Counted from the stretch's first letter, positions 1 to 7,374 are shown. The stretch is DNA of 16,631 nucleotides from Solirubrobacterales bacterium (GCA_003151895.1 PLYX01000044.1:1-16631); one strand, 5' to 3'. Translations and numbers: made by a program. Notes: generated from the sequence alone by a model not told the origin.

Positions 1-1
1 G

Positions 2-190
2 GACGACTACAGGGGGAACTTCGGTCTAGTAAACAAGCTGGACGTCCTCACCGCGGTTGGCAACTTCTTCAGCGCCGCCGAGACGCTATTGGAAACCGAC
101 TATGCCGATGCCTGTCCGTGCTCGACCTGTGGGCCGCGGCGGGCTCCCCTGAGCGTCAGCGACTCTCCTGACGGACCGGGCCGGGGGTGA
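2..190 (+). CDS. C-terminal end of an unrecognised protein (5'-truncated by window edge)
   Basis: An open frame enters from the window edge and stops with TGA at 188-190, giving about 62 residues. The first half reads like ordinary coding sequence (LVNKLDVLTAVGNFFSAAE), followed by a cysteine cluster, CPCSTC, and a Pro/Arg-rich tail. No family is recognised. Its last 35 bases overlap the 3' end of the convergent acetyltransferase gene, so its true stop may lie in a tail extended by rearrangement. The CxCxxC could bind a metal, but there is too little sequence to say more. Confidence 0.4.
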   Translation, partial: DDYRGNFGLVNKLDVLTAVGNFFSAAETLLETDYADACPCSTCGPRRAPLSVSDSPDGPGRG

Positions 191-566
191 CGCGGAAGCC
201 GGAGACGCATTTGAAGCCGAGCCTCTCATAGAAGCCATCTGCGCACGAGATGACATCGAGTCGCAGACAGTGAGTACGAGCGAGGGCTTCGGCCACCAGA
301 CGCTTTGCGACGCCAGTGTGGCGGTACGCCTCGGCGACCAGGAGCACGGCGAGGAATGCCTGTATCTCCCCATCGCCGATTGCCTGTGCGACTCCGACGA
401 CCGCCTCGTCCGAGATCGCGATGAGCGTAAGTGAACCAGGAGCAGTGAGCGCTCGCCATGTTCGCTGCTCGTCCTCCGCATAGCTCCAGCGCTCCCGCGC
501 GAACAGCTCCATCAGGCCGGGCAGGTGCTTCCGCTCGAACGGGACGATCGTCAGATCGGACGGCAC
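156..566 (-). CDS. GNAT-family N-acetyltransferase
   Basis: A 136-residue protein with the GNAT fold signature. GNAT enzymes transfer an acetyl group from acetyl-CoA to an amine; the substrate here cannot be predicted. The acetyl-CoA pyrophosphate loop fits R82-H-T-G85-V-A87 (the R/QxxGxG/A motif) after strand residues FLAVLLVAEAY (71-81). The C-terminal GFYERLGFKCVSGF (111-124) is the usual GNAT ending with the Tyr general-acid region. The length is close to the minimal single-domain size. The start is GTG at 564-566. A -10-like TAGATT on the minus strand (573-578) lies so close that the message would be leaderless. The sigma-factor gene diverges from it across 116 bp. The protein is cytoplasmic and a stand-alone gene. 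Confidence 0.85.
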   Translation of the reverse strand: MPSDLTIVPFERKHLPGLMELFARERWSYAEDEQRTWRALTAPGSLTLIAISDEAVVGVAQAIGDGEIQAFLAVLLVAEAYRHTGVAKRLVAEALARTHCLRLDVISCADGFYERLGFKCVSGFRVTPGPVRQESR

Positions 567-682
567 GAGCAGAATCTATCGGGCGGCGCCGCTGGGCGCG
601 GCGGTTTGCAGCGGCCCCGGAATGCGACCACTCGCCGGCGGTGGGTGTCACAAGACCTGGTGCTCGCGGCACTCTATGTCCG

Positions 683-1225
683 ATGGATGATGCCGATGCG
701 TTCTCAGCGCTCTATCGAGAGGAGGGGGAACCGGTGCTCCTCTTCCTGACTCGTCGCACACTGGATGTCGAGTTGGCCGTTGAGCTGACGGCCGAGACGT
801 TCGCGATAGCGCTGCGCTCGTGGGGCACGCTGGCGGCCCTCAAGAGCGAGCAGCAGCGGGCGTGGCTGTTCACGGTCGCCGGACGGCGGTTTGCCAGGTA
901 CCTGCGCCGGGCAAGCGTCGAGCGCCGGCTGGTGCAGAGAATGGGCATTCAGGTGCCCGTCGTTGGCCACGAGGACCTGCTCGCGATCGAGCAGCGGGCT
1001 GGACTGGATGAGCTGCGCGAGGCTCTGGGCCGGGAGCTTTCGCTCTTGAGCACGGAGCAGCGCGAGGCGCTTCGCCTGCGGGTCGTCGAAGAGCGCTCCT
1101 ATGTGGAGGTGGCCGAGAGGCTGGGCGTGTCCGAGCAGGCCGCCCGTACCCGTGTCTCGCGCGGCCTGCGTGCGCTGGCGCATGCGCTCGAGCCCTACCA
1201 AGCGGCGCAGGAGGGATCGTCGTGA
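683..1225 (+). CDS. ECF-like sigma-70 family RNA polymerase sigma factor
   Basis: A 180-residue protein with the two-domain layout of ECF sigma factors. Region 2, which binds core RNA polymerase and the -10 element, spans about residues 3-80, with AFSALYREEGEPVLLFL at the start and ERQ-like QQRAWLFTVAGRRFARYLRR (58-77). Region 4, the -35-reading helix-turn-helix, spans about 112-168 with LLSTEQREALRLRVVEERSY and SEQAARTRVSRGLRAL. The frame stays open upstream to 458, but residues typical of region 2 begin just after ATG 683, so that start is chosen. No clear Shine-Dalgarno precedes it. The stop overlaps the start of the next gene by four bases (GTGA), so the two are translationally coupled. 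That arrangement is classic for an ECF factor and its anti-sigma partner. The regulon is unknown. Confidence 0.9.
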   Translation: MDDADAFSALYREEGEPVLLFLTRRTLDVELAVELTAETFAIALRSWGTLAALKSEQQRAWLFTVAGRRFARYLRRASVERRLVQRMGIQVPVVGHEDLLAIEQRAGLDELREALGRELSLLSTEQREALRLRVVEERSYVEVAERLGVSEQAARTRVSRGLRALAHALEPYQAAQEGSS

Positions 1226-3780
1226 GCGAGCGACCACGTGTCTTGGAGGATCTGGGTGTCGAGCTCGACCGCACTGCCCGTAGAACACTTGCTGTCCCGC
1301 GCACACCCCTGCGGGCGCCTCACCGGCTGAGCGTGGTCGTAGTGATCGTGGTGCTACTCGTCCTCGCGGCTGCTGCCGCGGCGGCGATCCTCATCACGTC
1401 CGGGTCACCGCTTCCTGCGCCTCACGCTCAGGATCTGCAGTCTGGCGGGATTCCGCTTGCCTCGAGCGTGCATCTGGCCGGTCTTGACGCGCCTGACCCG
1501 GAAGCGGGAGCTCCGTCGTGGGAAATCCGCCTGTCGCGCACAAGGGCGGGGGAGACCTGCACGGCGGTGGGACAGGTGCTGAACGGCCAGTTCGGCATAG
1601 TCGGTCTCGACCATGTCTTTCGCGTGCTGCCGTTGGGCGGCGTCGATGCCTGCGGGTTCGAGTCCGCTGACGGGCCGGTGCTCGCGGGCGCGCGGGTGTT
1701 CTCGGGCTCGAGCTCCATGGAAGCGCGGACCGTCGTCAACGGCGTGGCCGGCGCCGGCGTTCGGTCGGTCACCGCGTACGGCCCCGAAGGCCCGCGGGCG
1801 CTGCGCCTGGGCCCGGATGGGAGCTTCATCACCGTCTACCGCGGCTACGTCGAAGACGTGCGGCCGCGGATCGTCGTGGTGGGCCCCGACGGGGTTCACC
1901 ACACCGTTGCCTTCGCGCAGTCCTCGGCGTTTGAAGTCGCCGACCCACAGGGAGGTGCGCCGTGGCAGATCAGCGGAGATGCGGACATCGACCCCGGGTC
2001 CTATCCCGATGAGGACTGCGCGCAGGTCACGCGCGCGCGGGACCACTCGGACCCGCGTTTCGGAGACACGTCGCTCACTCCGGAGGTCTGCGGGCGGCTC
2101 GGTGAGAAGCCGCTGTTCGTGCTGATGCGCCGCTTCGTCCCCGGCACGGGCGAAGGCACGGGCTTCCCGTGGGGCAACAATCCCGCGCGCACGCTCGTCT
2201 ACGGGGCTGCCGCGCCGCGCGTGGCATCGCTCACGCTCAGCGGCGCGGGCGGCTCGCGGGCACTGGCGATCGACCCGCACGGCGGGGTGTTCGTTGCCGT
2301 GCTCGACGGGCACGTGGATCCACGCTCGCTCACGCTGAGCGCTCGCCTGCGTGACGGGAGCACGCTGACCTACCGGCATTCGGCCAATCTGCTCGCCTAC
2401 CAAACCGCCTACCAAACCAACGGTACGGCCATCGAACCTCCGGTGCCCGCCTACCGCGAACCGCTCCCCTCGACACAGCCGAGCTATCCGCCGTTCGAGA
2501 TACCGGTGGCGAGCACGCTGCGCGAAACGGTGCGGGTTGCCGATCCGGCCGGGGGACCGCAGTGGGTGCTGCACAGCTGGCAGGGAGTGCCAAATCCCAA
2601 AGCGAGCGGCGCGTCCGCGGCCGGTTCCTCCCGAATCTACTGCTTCCAGTTCGGGGTGATCGTCGGCGGCAAGCTCGCGCAGCCGCGCACGGGATCGGCC
2701 CCCGTCCCGTGGAACCCGCCGGGCGATCCCGGCGGGCAGGTAGGTGAAGAACGCTGCAACGACGCCACCACGCTCGCCCGGAAAGGGCCGCTGTTCAGCG
2801 CCGAAAGCTATCTCGCCGATCCCTACGCGTACGCCCCCCGGTCGGTGCGAACGGTCGTCAGCGGCCAGCTCCCGCCCGGCGCCGTCCACGCGCTGCTGAT
2901 CGGCGCCGGCGAGCCTCGCCCTGTACGAGCGGATGCGAACCACGCGTTCCTGTTGGTGCTCCCGGGTCGCTACTGGGACTCCTCGTTGCACGTCGCCTAC
3001 ACCGTCGGCGGGCGGACCGTCGGGCTCCCTGCGCGCCAGCCGGCGCCGGCTGGCAAACCGAACGGCACGGCGCCCGAAGCGCGAGCGCCGGATCCCGACG
3101 GCGGCGCTCCCTGGGGGTTCGCGGTACACGCGAACGGATCCAATGCGTTCGGTCGCATCGTCGACGGGCGCCTCGCCGACATCGAAGAAGAGCGCGGCAC
3201 CGTCGTGAGCGAGGCGGTCGCGTGGGGTTCGGGCATCGGCGAGCCACCTGGGGAACGGCCGCAGGTCGCGTTCGACACCCAGACGGACGGCACGGAAGGG
3301 GGCATCGGCATGAGCGCCCCAGTCCTCACCCGGCCTGAGATGGAGCGGCGCACGCTCCCCGGCCGCACGATCATCACCGGCATTGTAATGCCCGACGTGA
3401 TCTCCGTCACGCTGGCGACGCCCAGCGACGTGCGCACCCTTCGCCCGTCGGGTCCCCACCATGTCCTGATCGCCGTCTACGACGGCGCGTTCTACCAGGG
3501 GCTCAGCACGGCAACGATCCGGCTTGGTGACGGACGAGCGATCACCGAGACCCTCCGTGGCGGCGTCCTTGGAGCCGGGGGCGGGCCGCGGAAACCCTCG
3601 TTCGCAAGGCTGCTGTTCCTCTTCAGGCGCGAAGCCGAGCGAGTGGAACGCAACCGATCCCTGACGCCCGCCGAGCGCCGGCGCGAGCTCGAGCGGGAGC
3701 AGCTCACAGCTCGCGCGCAGGTCGTAATGCGGCGCATCGCATACGAACACGCCCATCCAGGTGAGCTGCCGGCCCCCTGA
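1222..3780 (+). CDS. Large single-pass membrane protein with four-repeat ectodomain; candidate anti-sigma/sensor partner of the upstream sigma factor
   Basis: An 852-residue protein of no family I can name. A short basic cytoplasmic N-terminus (1-36) is followed by one very hydrophobic membrane segment (about 37-60), placing roughly 740 residues outside. The ectodomain has four repeats, each opening with a DPxGGxPW motif at residues 92, 241, 441 and 624 (DPEAGAPSW, DPQGGAPW, DPAGGPQW, DPDGGAPW). Each runs to a late strand-rich segment with FxxVxxG and a DG turn. Repeats 1-3 carry a cysteine pair (C113/C144, C266/C290, C474/C512); repeat 4 has none. The C-terminus (about 800-845) is charged and probably helical. 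The GTG start at 1222 overlaps the sigma-factor stop and has AGGAGG about 7-12 bases upstream. No zinc-binding anti-sigma motif (HxxxCxxC) is visible in the short N-terminus. The anti-sigma or sensor role rests on gene coupling and topology alone. Confidence 0.8.
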   Translation: MSERPRVLEDLGVELDRTARRTLAVPRTPLRAPHRLSVVVVIVVLLVLAAAAAAAILITSGSPLPAPHAQDLQSGGIPLASSVHLAGLDAPDPEAGAPSWEIRLSRTRAGETCTAVGQVLNGQFGIVGLDHVFRVLPLGGVDACGFESADGPVLAGARVFSGSSSMEARTVVNGVAGAGVRSVTAYGPEGPRALRLGPDGSFITVYRGYVEDVRPRIVVVGPDGVHHTVAFAQSSAFEVADPQGGAPWQISGDADIDPGSYPDEDCAQVTRARDHSDPRFGDTSLTPEVCGRLGEKPLFVLMRRFVPGTGEGTGFPWGNNPARTLVYGAAAPRVASLTLSGAGGSRALAIDPHGGVFVAVLDGHVDPRSLTLSARLRDGSTLTYRHSANLLAYQTAYQTNGTAIEPPVPAYREPLPSTQPSYPPFEIPVASTLRETVRVADPAGGPQWVLHSWQGVPNPKASGASAAGSSRIYCFQFGVIVGGKLAQPRTGSAPVPWNPPGDPGGQVGEERCNDATTLARKGPLFSAESYLADPYAYAPRSVRTVVSGQLPPGAVHALLIGAGEPRPVRADANHAFLLVLPGRYWDSSLHVAYTVGGRTVGLPARQPAPAGKPNGTAPEARAPDPDGGAPWGFAVHANGSNAFGRIVDGRLADIEEERGTVVSEAVAWGSGIGEPPGERPQVAFDTQTDGTEGGIGMSAPVLTRPEMERRTLPGRTIITGIVMPDVISVTLATPSDVRTLRPSGPHHVLIAVYDGAFYQGLSTATIRLGDGRAITETLRGGVLGAGGGPRKPSFARLLFLFRREAERVERNRSLTPAERRRELEREQLTARAQVVMRRIAYEHAHPGELPAP

Positions 3781-3823
3781 CCGCTCCCGCCTTGATGCCG
3801 ACATCCGCCGGGAACGCGTGCAC

Positions 3824-3847
3824 CGAGGTCGTCTAGGAGCGACCTCG
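3824..3847. terminator. Hairpin between convergent gene ends
   Basis: A perfect 8-bp inverted repeat, CGAGGTCG and CGACCTCG, is separated by an 8-base loop (TCTAGGAG). It lies 44 bases after the stop of the 852-residue gene and 31 bases beyond the 3' end of the decayed minus-strand gene, so it could serve both. There is no U-tract, so intrinsic termination is plausible but unproven. Confidence 0.5.
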
Positions 3848-3878
3848 TGAACTCGTGATCACCGAGTCGCCGCCCACA

Positions 3879-4306
3879 TCAGCTCTTGCCGTGCGGGAGC
3901 TCGATCTTGGTGACGTGAAGCGCTTCGAGGAACGCTATTCGCTGCGCGAGGCTGAGTGACGGCAAGCGGAAGTGGATCTCCCGTTGCACGGGCGGGATCT
4001 GCACTATTCCCGGATGCCCTGGGACGGGGATCGCACCCCAGAGCATCGCCGGTGGCCTCCCCGGCGATTGGGCGTTGAGCAATATCTGCCGAGGTGCGCC
4101 ACCCGCATTGCGGCGACACCGGGACCGGTGAAGATCGCGTCGATCTCCCCGGCCAGCCCGACCTTTTCCTCGGGGCTGAATCCCCCTTCGCCACCGTAGA
4201 CAGGATAGGCCGCGCTTGGGAATGGGCCGTTGCAGCCCTCCTCGCTGACAACCCTTACACATACTCCGACGTTGCCGGCCTGAAGCGATGGTGCAACCCC
4301 CATCAA
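3879..4306 (-). pseudogene. Decayed ectodomain gene, broken paralogue of the membrane protein at 4736-5806
   Basis: Two minus-strand frames each read like real protein but only over half of the region. The upstream half (4306 to about 4088) has VAPSLQAGNVGVCVRV, a Cys/Pro/Tyr-rich stretch and IDAIFTGPGVAAMRVA. The other half, in a second frame (about 4088 to 3879), has LLNAQSPGRPPAMLWGAIP and IVQIPPVQREIHFRLP, ending IELPHGKS. A frameshift at about 4080-4095 joins them. The first half aligns by eye with residues 92-180 of the membrane protein encoded at 4736-5806: PxLxxGxVGxC in both, then a second Cys, then a PxVAA segment. No membrane anchor or proper start is left, because the regulator promoter begins about 40 bp upstream and an in-frame stop intervenes. 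It therefore looks 5'-truncated as well as frameshifted. Confidence 0.5.
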
Positions 4307-4346
4307 CGCTGGGCGGCGGGACGGTCACGGGCACGCGGGTGCTCCC

Positions 4347-4374
4347 TTCACACTGATAGACATGGTGCTAATAT
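4347..4374 (+). promoter_or_regulatory. Promoter of the GntR gene
   Basis: A -35-like TTCACA (4347-4352; one change from TTGACA) and a -10-like TAATAT (4369-4374; four of six consensus bases) are separated by 16 bases. Transcription would start at about 4381-4385, at or just before ATG 4385, so the message would be nearly leaderless. This decides in favour of the 4385 start over the in-frame ATG at 4373, which lies inside the -10 element. Confidence 0.5.
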
Positions 4375-4387
4375 GGATAGCACAATG
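4361..4387. promoter_or_regulatory. Palindromic operator over the GntR promoter and start codon
   Basis: CATGGTGCTA (4361-4370) and TAGCACAATG (4378-4387) form an inverted repeat that matches in 9 of 10 positions per arm around a 7-base spacer. The GTGCTA/TAGCAC core is perfect. It covers the -10 element, the probable transcription start and ATG 4385. GntR-type dimers bind such palindromes, so negative autoregulation is the natural reading. Confidence 0.6.
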
Positions 4388-4732
4388 CTTGGTACCAAGC
4401 TCGACCACCACGATTCCATGTCCCTGCACGACCAGGTCGCCGCTCAGATACGGCGTGCTATCGCCGACGGCGAGGCCAAGGCGGGGGAGCGCCTGCCGCC
4501 CGCCCGCGATCTTGCCGCGGTCATGGGAGTGAATACGAACACCGTCTTGCGCGCACTTCGCGCGCTGCGCGAGGAAGGTCTGTTGGAGTTCCGTCGCGGG
4601 CTTGGCGTGCGCGTCAGTGGGACACCCCAGCGCAGCGCGGTCGCTTCGCGCGCCCGTGATCTGGTTCGCTTTGCTCGCCAGCAGGGCTACCAGCCCGAGG
4701 AGCTGATCAACATCATCCAGGGCATTCGTTGA
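4385..4732 (+). CDS. GntR-family transcriptional regulator, YtrA-like subfamily
   Basis: A 115-residue protein. The winged helix fills most of it: SLHDQVAAQIRRAIADG (about 13-29), GERLPPARDLAAVMGVNTNTVLRALRAL, then the wing EEGLLEFRRGLGVRV. A short C-terminal tail follows (RDLVRFARQQGYQPEELINIIQG), with no large ligand-binding domain. This short-tail architecture is the YtrA subfamily, whose members usually control a co-transcribed membrane or ABC-transport operon and repress themselves. ATG 4385 is chosen because the -10 element ends at 4374 and because MLGTKLDHHDSMSLHDQ has the usual subfamily N-terminal length. An alternative ATG is at 4373. The next gene starts 3 bases after the stop, so the pair forms an operon. 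Confidence 0.85.
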   Translation: MLGTKLDHHDSMSLHDQVAAQIRRAIADGEAKAGERLPPARDLAAVMGVNTNTVLRALRALREEGLLEFRRGLGVRVSGTPQRSAVASRARDLVRFARQQGYQPEELINIIQGIR

Positions 4733-4735
4733 GCC

Positions 4736-5806
4736 ATGTCGCAGCTGCTTGTCCACGACCCTGTTCCCGCTCCGCCCGCCGCGAATCCGACCGGCCCTGA
4801 TCAGGGCGTCATCGAAGAGGCCCGCAAGCGCCAGCGCCTACGACGTATACGGATCGCCCTTGTCACCCTGATCGTGGCGGCGATCATCGGCGTCATCGGC
4901 TGGGCGCTTAGCGGCGGAGCATCGCACGCCAGCCCCGCGCACGGGGGTGCGGCCAATCGCGCGGTCGCCGTGGACGCAAGCGATCCGCATGCGCCGGCCT
5001 TCAACGTGCGTCTTGTACCCACGCTCACGGTGGGCCAGGTGGGATGGTGCACAGTCATCGAAGAAAACGGGGTCACCGGCGGCAGCGCCTGCGGCGGCGT
5101 GCCCACACCCTCGAGGCCGTTCCTTCAGGTGTACGGCTGGGGCGAAGAAGGCTCGCACCTCTCAACAACGGTCGCTGTCACCATCCCGCAGGTAGCCGCC
5201 ATCCTCCTCGACGGCAAGCGCCGCGTTCCGACGGAGCCTCTGCCGGGGCTTCCCTACGGTCTGCGAGCGGCGCGCATCGTGACCCCGGCCGAAGCACCCG
5301 CCCGGCGCCTTTCGCACCGTCCGCCAGGCCCCACCGTGGCGCCCCTCGACGCGCAGGGGCACCCTATTCCCCAGCAACAGACGAACACCCCGTTCCAGGG
5401 CGCCGTCCACTCCTGGCGATACCCCAACCGACCACCGCAGGGCTCTTGCCAGTTGCATGCCGGCGGACTCCCGGGGCTCTCTGCCCGCGGTGGAGAGGTC
5501 GCGAGCGCCATCCGGCCGTTCCCCGGCCAGCTCATCGGCCACGCGTTCCTGCCCTGCATCGCCACCGTGTACTACCTGCAGCACCTGCCGGTGAGAGCGA
5601 TGATCGTGCTCGACGCAGCGCACCCCCGCGCCCGCGCGGCTGTGCTACCCGACTTCAGGCCGGTGCGCGGAGCGCCCGGGCTTTTCGCTGAGGGCGGCCT
5701 CACCGCAAGGCGCTCCGGGAACGCCTGGCTCATCGTCGGGCAGGGCAGCGGCTTGGCGCAGCGAATCAGCCTCCTTCGCCACCTCACGATCACCGTCCGG
5801 CTGTAG
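4736..5806 (+). CDS. Single-pass membrane protein with cysteine-containing ectodomain, co-transcribed with the GntR regulator
   Basis: A 356-residue protein with no recognised family. It has a Pro-rich cytoplasmic N-terminus, a basic run KRQRLRRIR (31-39), one membrane segment (about 40-59), then an ectodomain of roughly 295 residues. The ectodomain holds PTLTVGQVGWC (95-105) and a second cysteine at 119, then another pair (C238 in PPQGSCQLH, C274 in FLPCIATVYY). This suggests two similar halves, each with a disulphide. The ATG lies 3 bases after the regulator stop with no obvious ribosome binding site, so it is probably translated by coupling. Neither ATPase nor permease motifs are present, so it is not the ABC transporter usually paired with YtrA-type regulators. 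A broken relative lies at 3879-4306 on the other side of the regulator. Function unknown. Confidence 0.75.
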   Translation: MSQLLVHDPVPAPPAANPTGPDQGVIEEARKRQRLRRIRIALVTLIVAAIIGVIGWALSGGASHASPAHGGAANRAVAVDASDPHAPAFNVRLVPTLTVGQVGWCTVIEENGVTGGSACGGVPTPSRPFLQVYGWGEEGSHLSTTVAVTIPQVAAILLDGKRRVPTEPLPGLPYGLRAARIVTPAEAPARRLSHRPPGPTVAPLDAQGHPIPQQQTNTPFQGAVHSWRYPNRPPQGSCQLHAGGLPGLSARGGEVASAIRPFPGQLIGHAFLPCIATVYYLQHLPVRAMIVLDAAHPRARAAVLPDFRPVRGAPGLFAEGGLTARRSGNAWLIVGQGSGLAQRISLLRHLTITVRL

Positions 5807-5907
5807 AGTCGCAACACCGACTTGCGCCCGCTGCAGCGCCATGGAAACAGCGTGAGTTCAGCGCGCAGCGATTCCGGGAGTGCCAACCCTTCGTTAGCGT
5901 CGCGGCC

Positions 5908-6016
5908 AGATCTGTGCCTCAGCTACGGCGGCCTTCACTGCGTCCGGGAACTCTCGAAGGCGCTCTCTGAGATGGCACGCTGCCTGCGCCCCGGCGGGCG
6001 CCTGCTCGGCAGCTCC
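5908..6016 (+). pseudogene. Internal fragment of a class I SAM-dependent methyltransferase
   Basis: The plus-strand frame reads DLCLSYGGLHCV, then SKALSEMARCLRPGGRLLGS. This is the post-motif-II to motif-III segment of a class I methyltransferase (DLVLSxxxLHxxxD followed by ExxRxLRPGGRL). Nothing before or after continues the family: there is no glycine-rich SAM loop upstream and the frame becomes nonsense after about 6016. The fragment overlaps the 3' end of the convergent MocR gene, whose last 25 or so codons are read from the opposite strand of it. It is a dead remnant; the overlap marks a recombination junction near 6005-6017. Confidence 0.6.
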
Positions 6017-7374
6017 CCTGCGGTCTGTTTGATGCTTGCCGCGAGCGCGGCCACCGCCGGCTCGACGGCGGCGTCGGTGAGGTTGGCGTAGCCGACGACG
6101 ATCGCCGGGGCGCGGGCGCCGAGTCCCTCCAGGGCGATCCCGCGCGAGCGTGCGGCCGCGAGCACCGCGCGCTCGTCGAGCCCCTCGGGTAGGTGCAGGA
6201 CCACATACAGACCGGCGGCGGCGCCGTGGACGGTCACCTCGGGCAGCTTCGCGGCAAGGGCGGCCAGCAGCGCGTCGCGCTGACGGTGGTATCGCCGGCG
6301 TTGGCGGCGCAGGTGACGGTCGAGCTCGCCGCGCTCGATCAGATCGGCCAGCGCGAGCTGCCCAAGCGGCGTCGGCATTCCTCCCCGCAGGCGCTGGCGG
6401 GCCGCGATCGGTCCCACCAGGCGCTGTGGCAGCGCCAGCCAGCCGAGGCGCACCGCCGGGGCGAGGGTCTTACTCGCCGAGCCGCCGTAGACGACGCGCT
6501 CGGGCGCCAGACCCTGCAGCGAGCCGATCGGCTGGCGGTCGTAGCGGTACTCGGCGTCGTAGTCGTCCTCCACGATCAGCGCATCCCGCTCTTGTGCCCA
6601 GGCCAAAAGGGCGGTACGACGAGACGGGGAGAGGACCGCGCCGGTGGGGTACTGGTGGGCGGGCGCGACGGCTACAGCGTCGACGTCCTCGTGCTCCAGA
6701 TGCTCGACGATCAGCCCATCCTCATCGACTCCGAGCGCCACGACCTCCAGGCCGGCGGCGCCGGCGGTCTCGTGTATTCCTCGCCAGCCGGGGTCCTCGG
6801 CCGCGACACGTCGAGCACCGCCGGCGGCAAGGGTGGACCACAAGAGGTCGATGCCTTGGCGCAGGCCGTTTGTCACCACGATCTGCTCTGGCTCGGCGCG
6901 CACGCCGCGCACCCTCCCGAGGTAGGCGGCGAGCGTGGCGCGCAGCTCGGGGGTGCCGGCGGGGTCGGGGTAGGCCAAGCGCTCGTCGGGCACGCTGCGC
7001 AGCACCCGCGTCAAGGCGGAGGACCACGTCGTCCTTGGGAAGCCGCTCAGCGCCGGGCGGAAGGGACTCATGTCGTGGCGAACCGCCGGCGTCGGCGTGG
7101 CGCTCGCCGGCAGCGGGCGATCCCGTGCGACAGTCGCGGCGACCGTCGTCCCCCCACCGCGGCGGGTGCGCAGATAGCCCTCGGCCGCGAGCTGCGCGTA
7201 GGCGTCCACGACCACGCCGCGCGAGACGCCGAGCTCTGCGCAGAGTGAGCGCGTGGAGGGCAGGCGCGTGTCCGGGGGGAGGCGCCCGCTCCGGATAGCC
7301 TCGCGTAGCGCGTGCTCCAAGCGGGCTCGCAGCGACCGTCCGGGGGCGCCTGTGAGATCGAGGTGCAGGTCCAT
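5935..7374 (-). CDS. MocR/PdxR-type transcriptional regulator (GntR winged helix fused to aminotransferase-like domain)
   Basis: A 479-residue protein. A GntR winged helix at the N-terminus (about 12-79, with LPPDTRLPSTRSLCAELGVS) is joined by a linker to a fold-type I aminotransferase-like domain (about 105-450). PLP-binding features are visible: the VTNGLRQGIDLL helix (167-178), the YPTG motif (242-245), EDDYDAEYRY (269-278) and the Schiff-base lysine K302 in YGGSASKTLAPAVRLGW. MocR proteins sense PLP or amines and control a neighbouring gene; the divergent flavoprotein is the likely target. The frame is open upstream to 7734, but ATG 7374 is where family similarity begins and where a TTGGCCC box sits. 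The last ~25 residues (after TAGE, 451-454) are Arg/Ser-rich and are encoded antisense to a methyltransferase remnant, so the natural C-terminus was probably replaced. Confidence 0.88.
   Translation of the reverse strand: MDLHLDLTGAPGRSLRARLEHALREAIRSGRLPPDTRLPSTRSLCAELGVSRGVVVDAYAQLAAEGYLRTRRGGGTTVAATVARDRPLPASATPTPAVRHDMSPFRPALSGFPRTTWSSALTRVLRSVPDERLAYPDPAGTPELRATLAAYLGRVRGVRAEPEQIVVTNGLRQGIDLLWSTLAAGGARRVAAEDPGWRGIHETAGAAGLEVVALGVDEDGLIVEHLEHEDVDAVAVAPAHQYPTGAVLSPSRRTALLAWAQERDALIVEDDYDAEYRYDRQPIGSLQGLAPERVVYGGSASKTLAPAVRLGWLALPQRLVGPIAARQRLRGGMPTPLGQLALADLIERGELDRHLRRQRRRYHRQRDALLAALAAKLPEVTVHGAAAGLYVVLHLPEGLDERAVLAAARSRGIALEGLGARAPAIVVGYANLTDAAVEPAVAALAASIKQTAGELPSRRPPGRRQRAISESAFESSRTQ

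Noticed and set aside
1405..3804. A 799-codon open frame on the minus strand opposite the 852-residue gene.
   Set aside because: Its product is Arg-rich with no domain pattern. It is the expected by-product of high GC codon bias opposite a long real gene that has a clear membrane segment and repeats.
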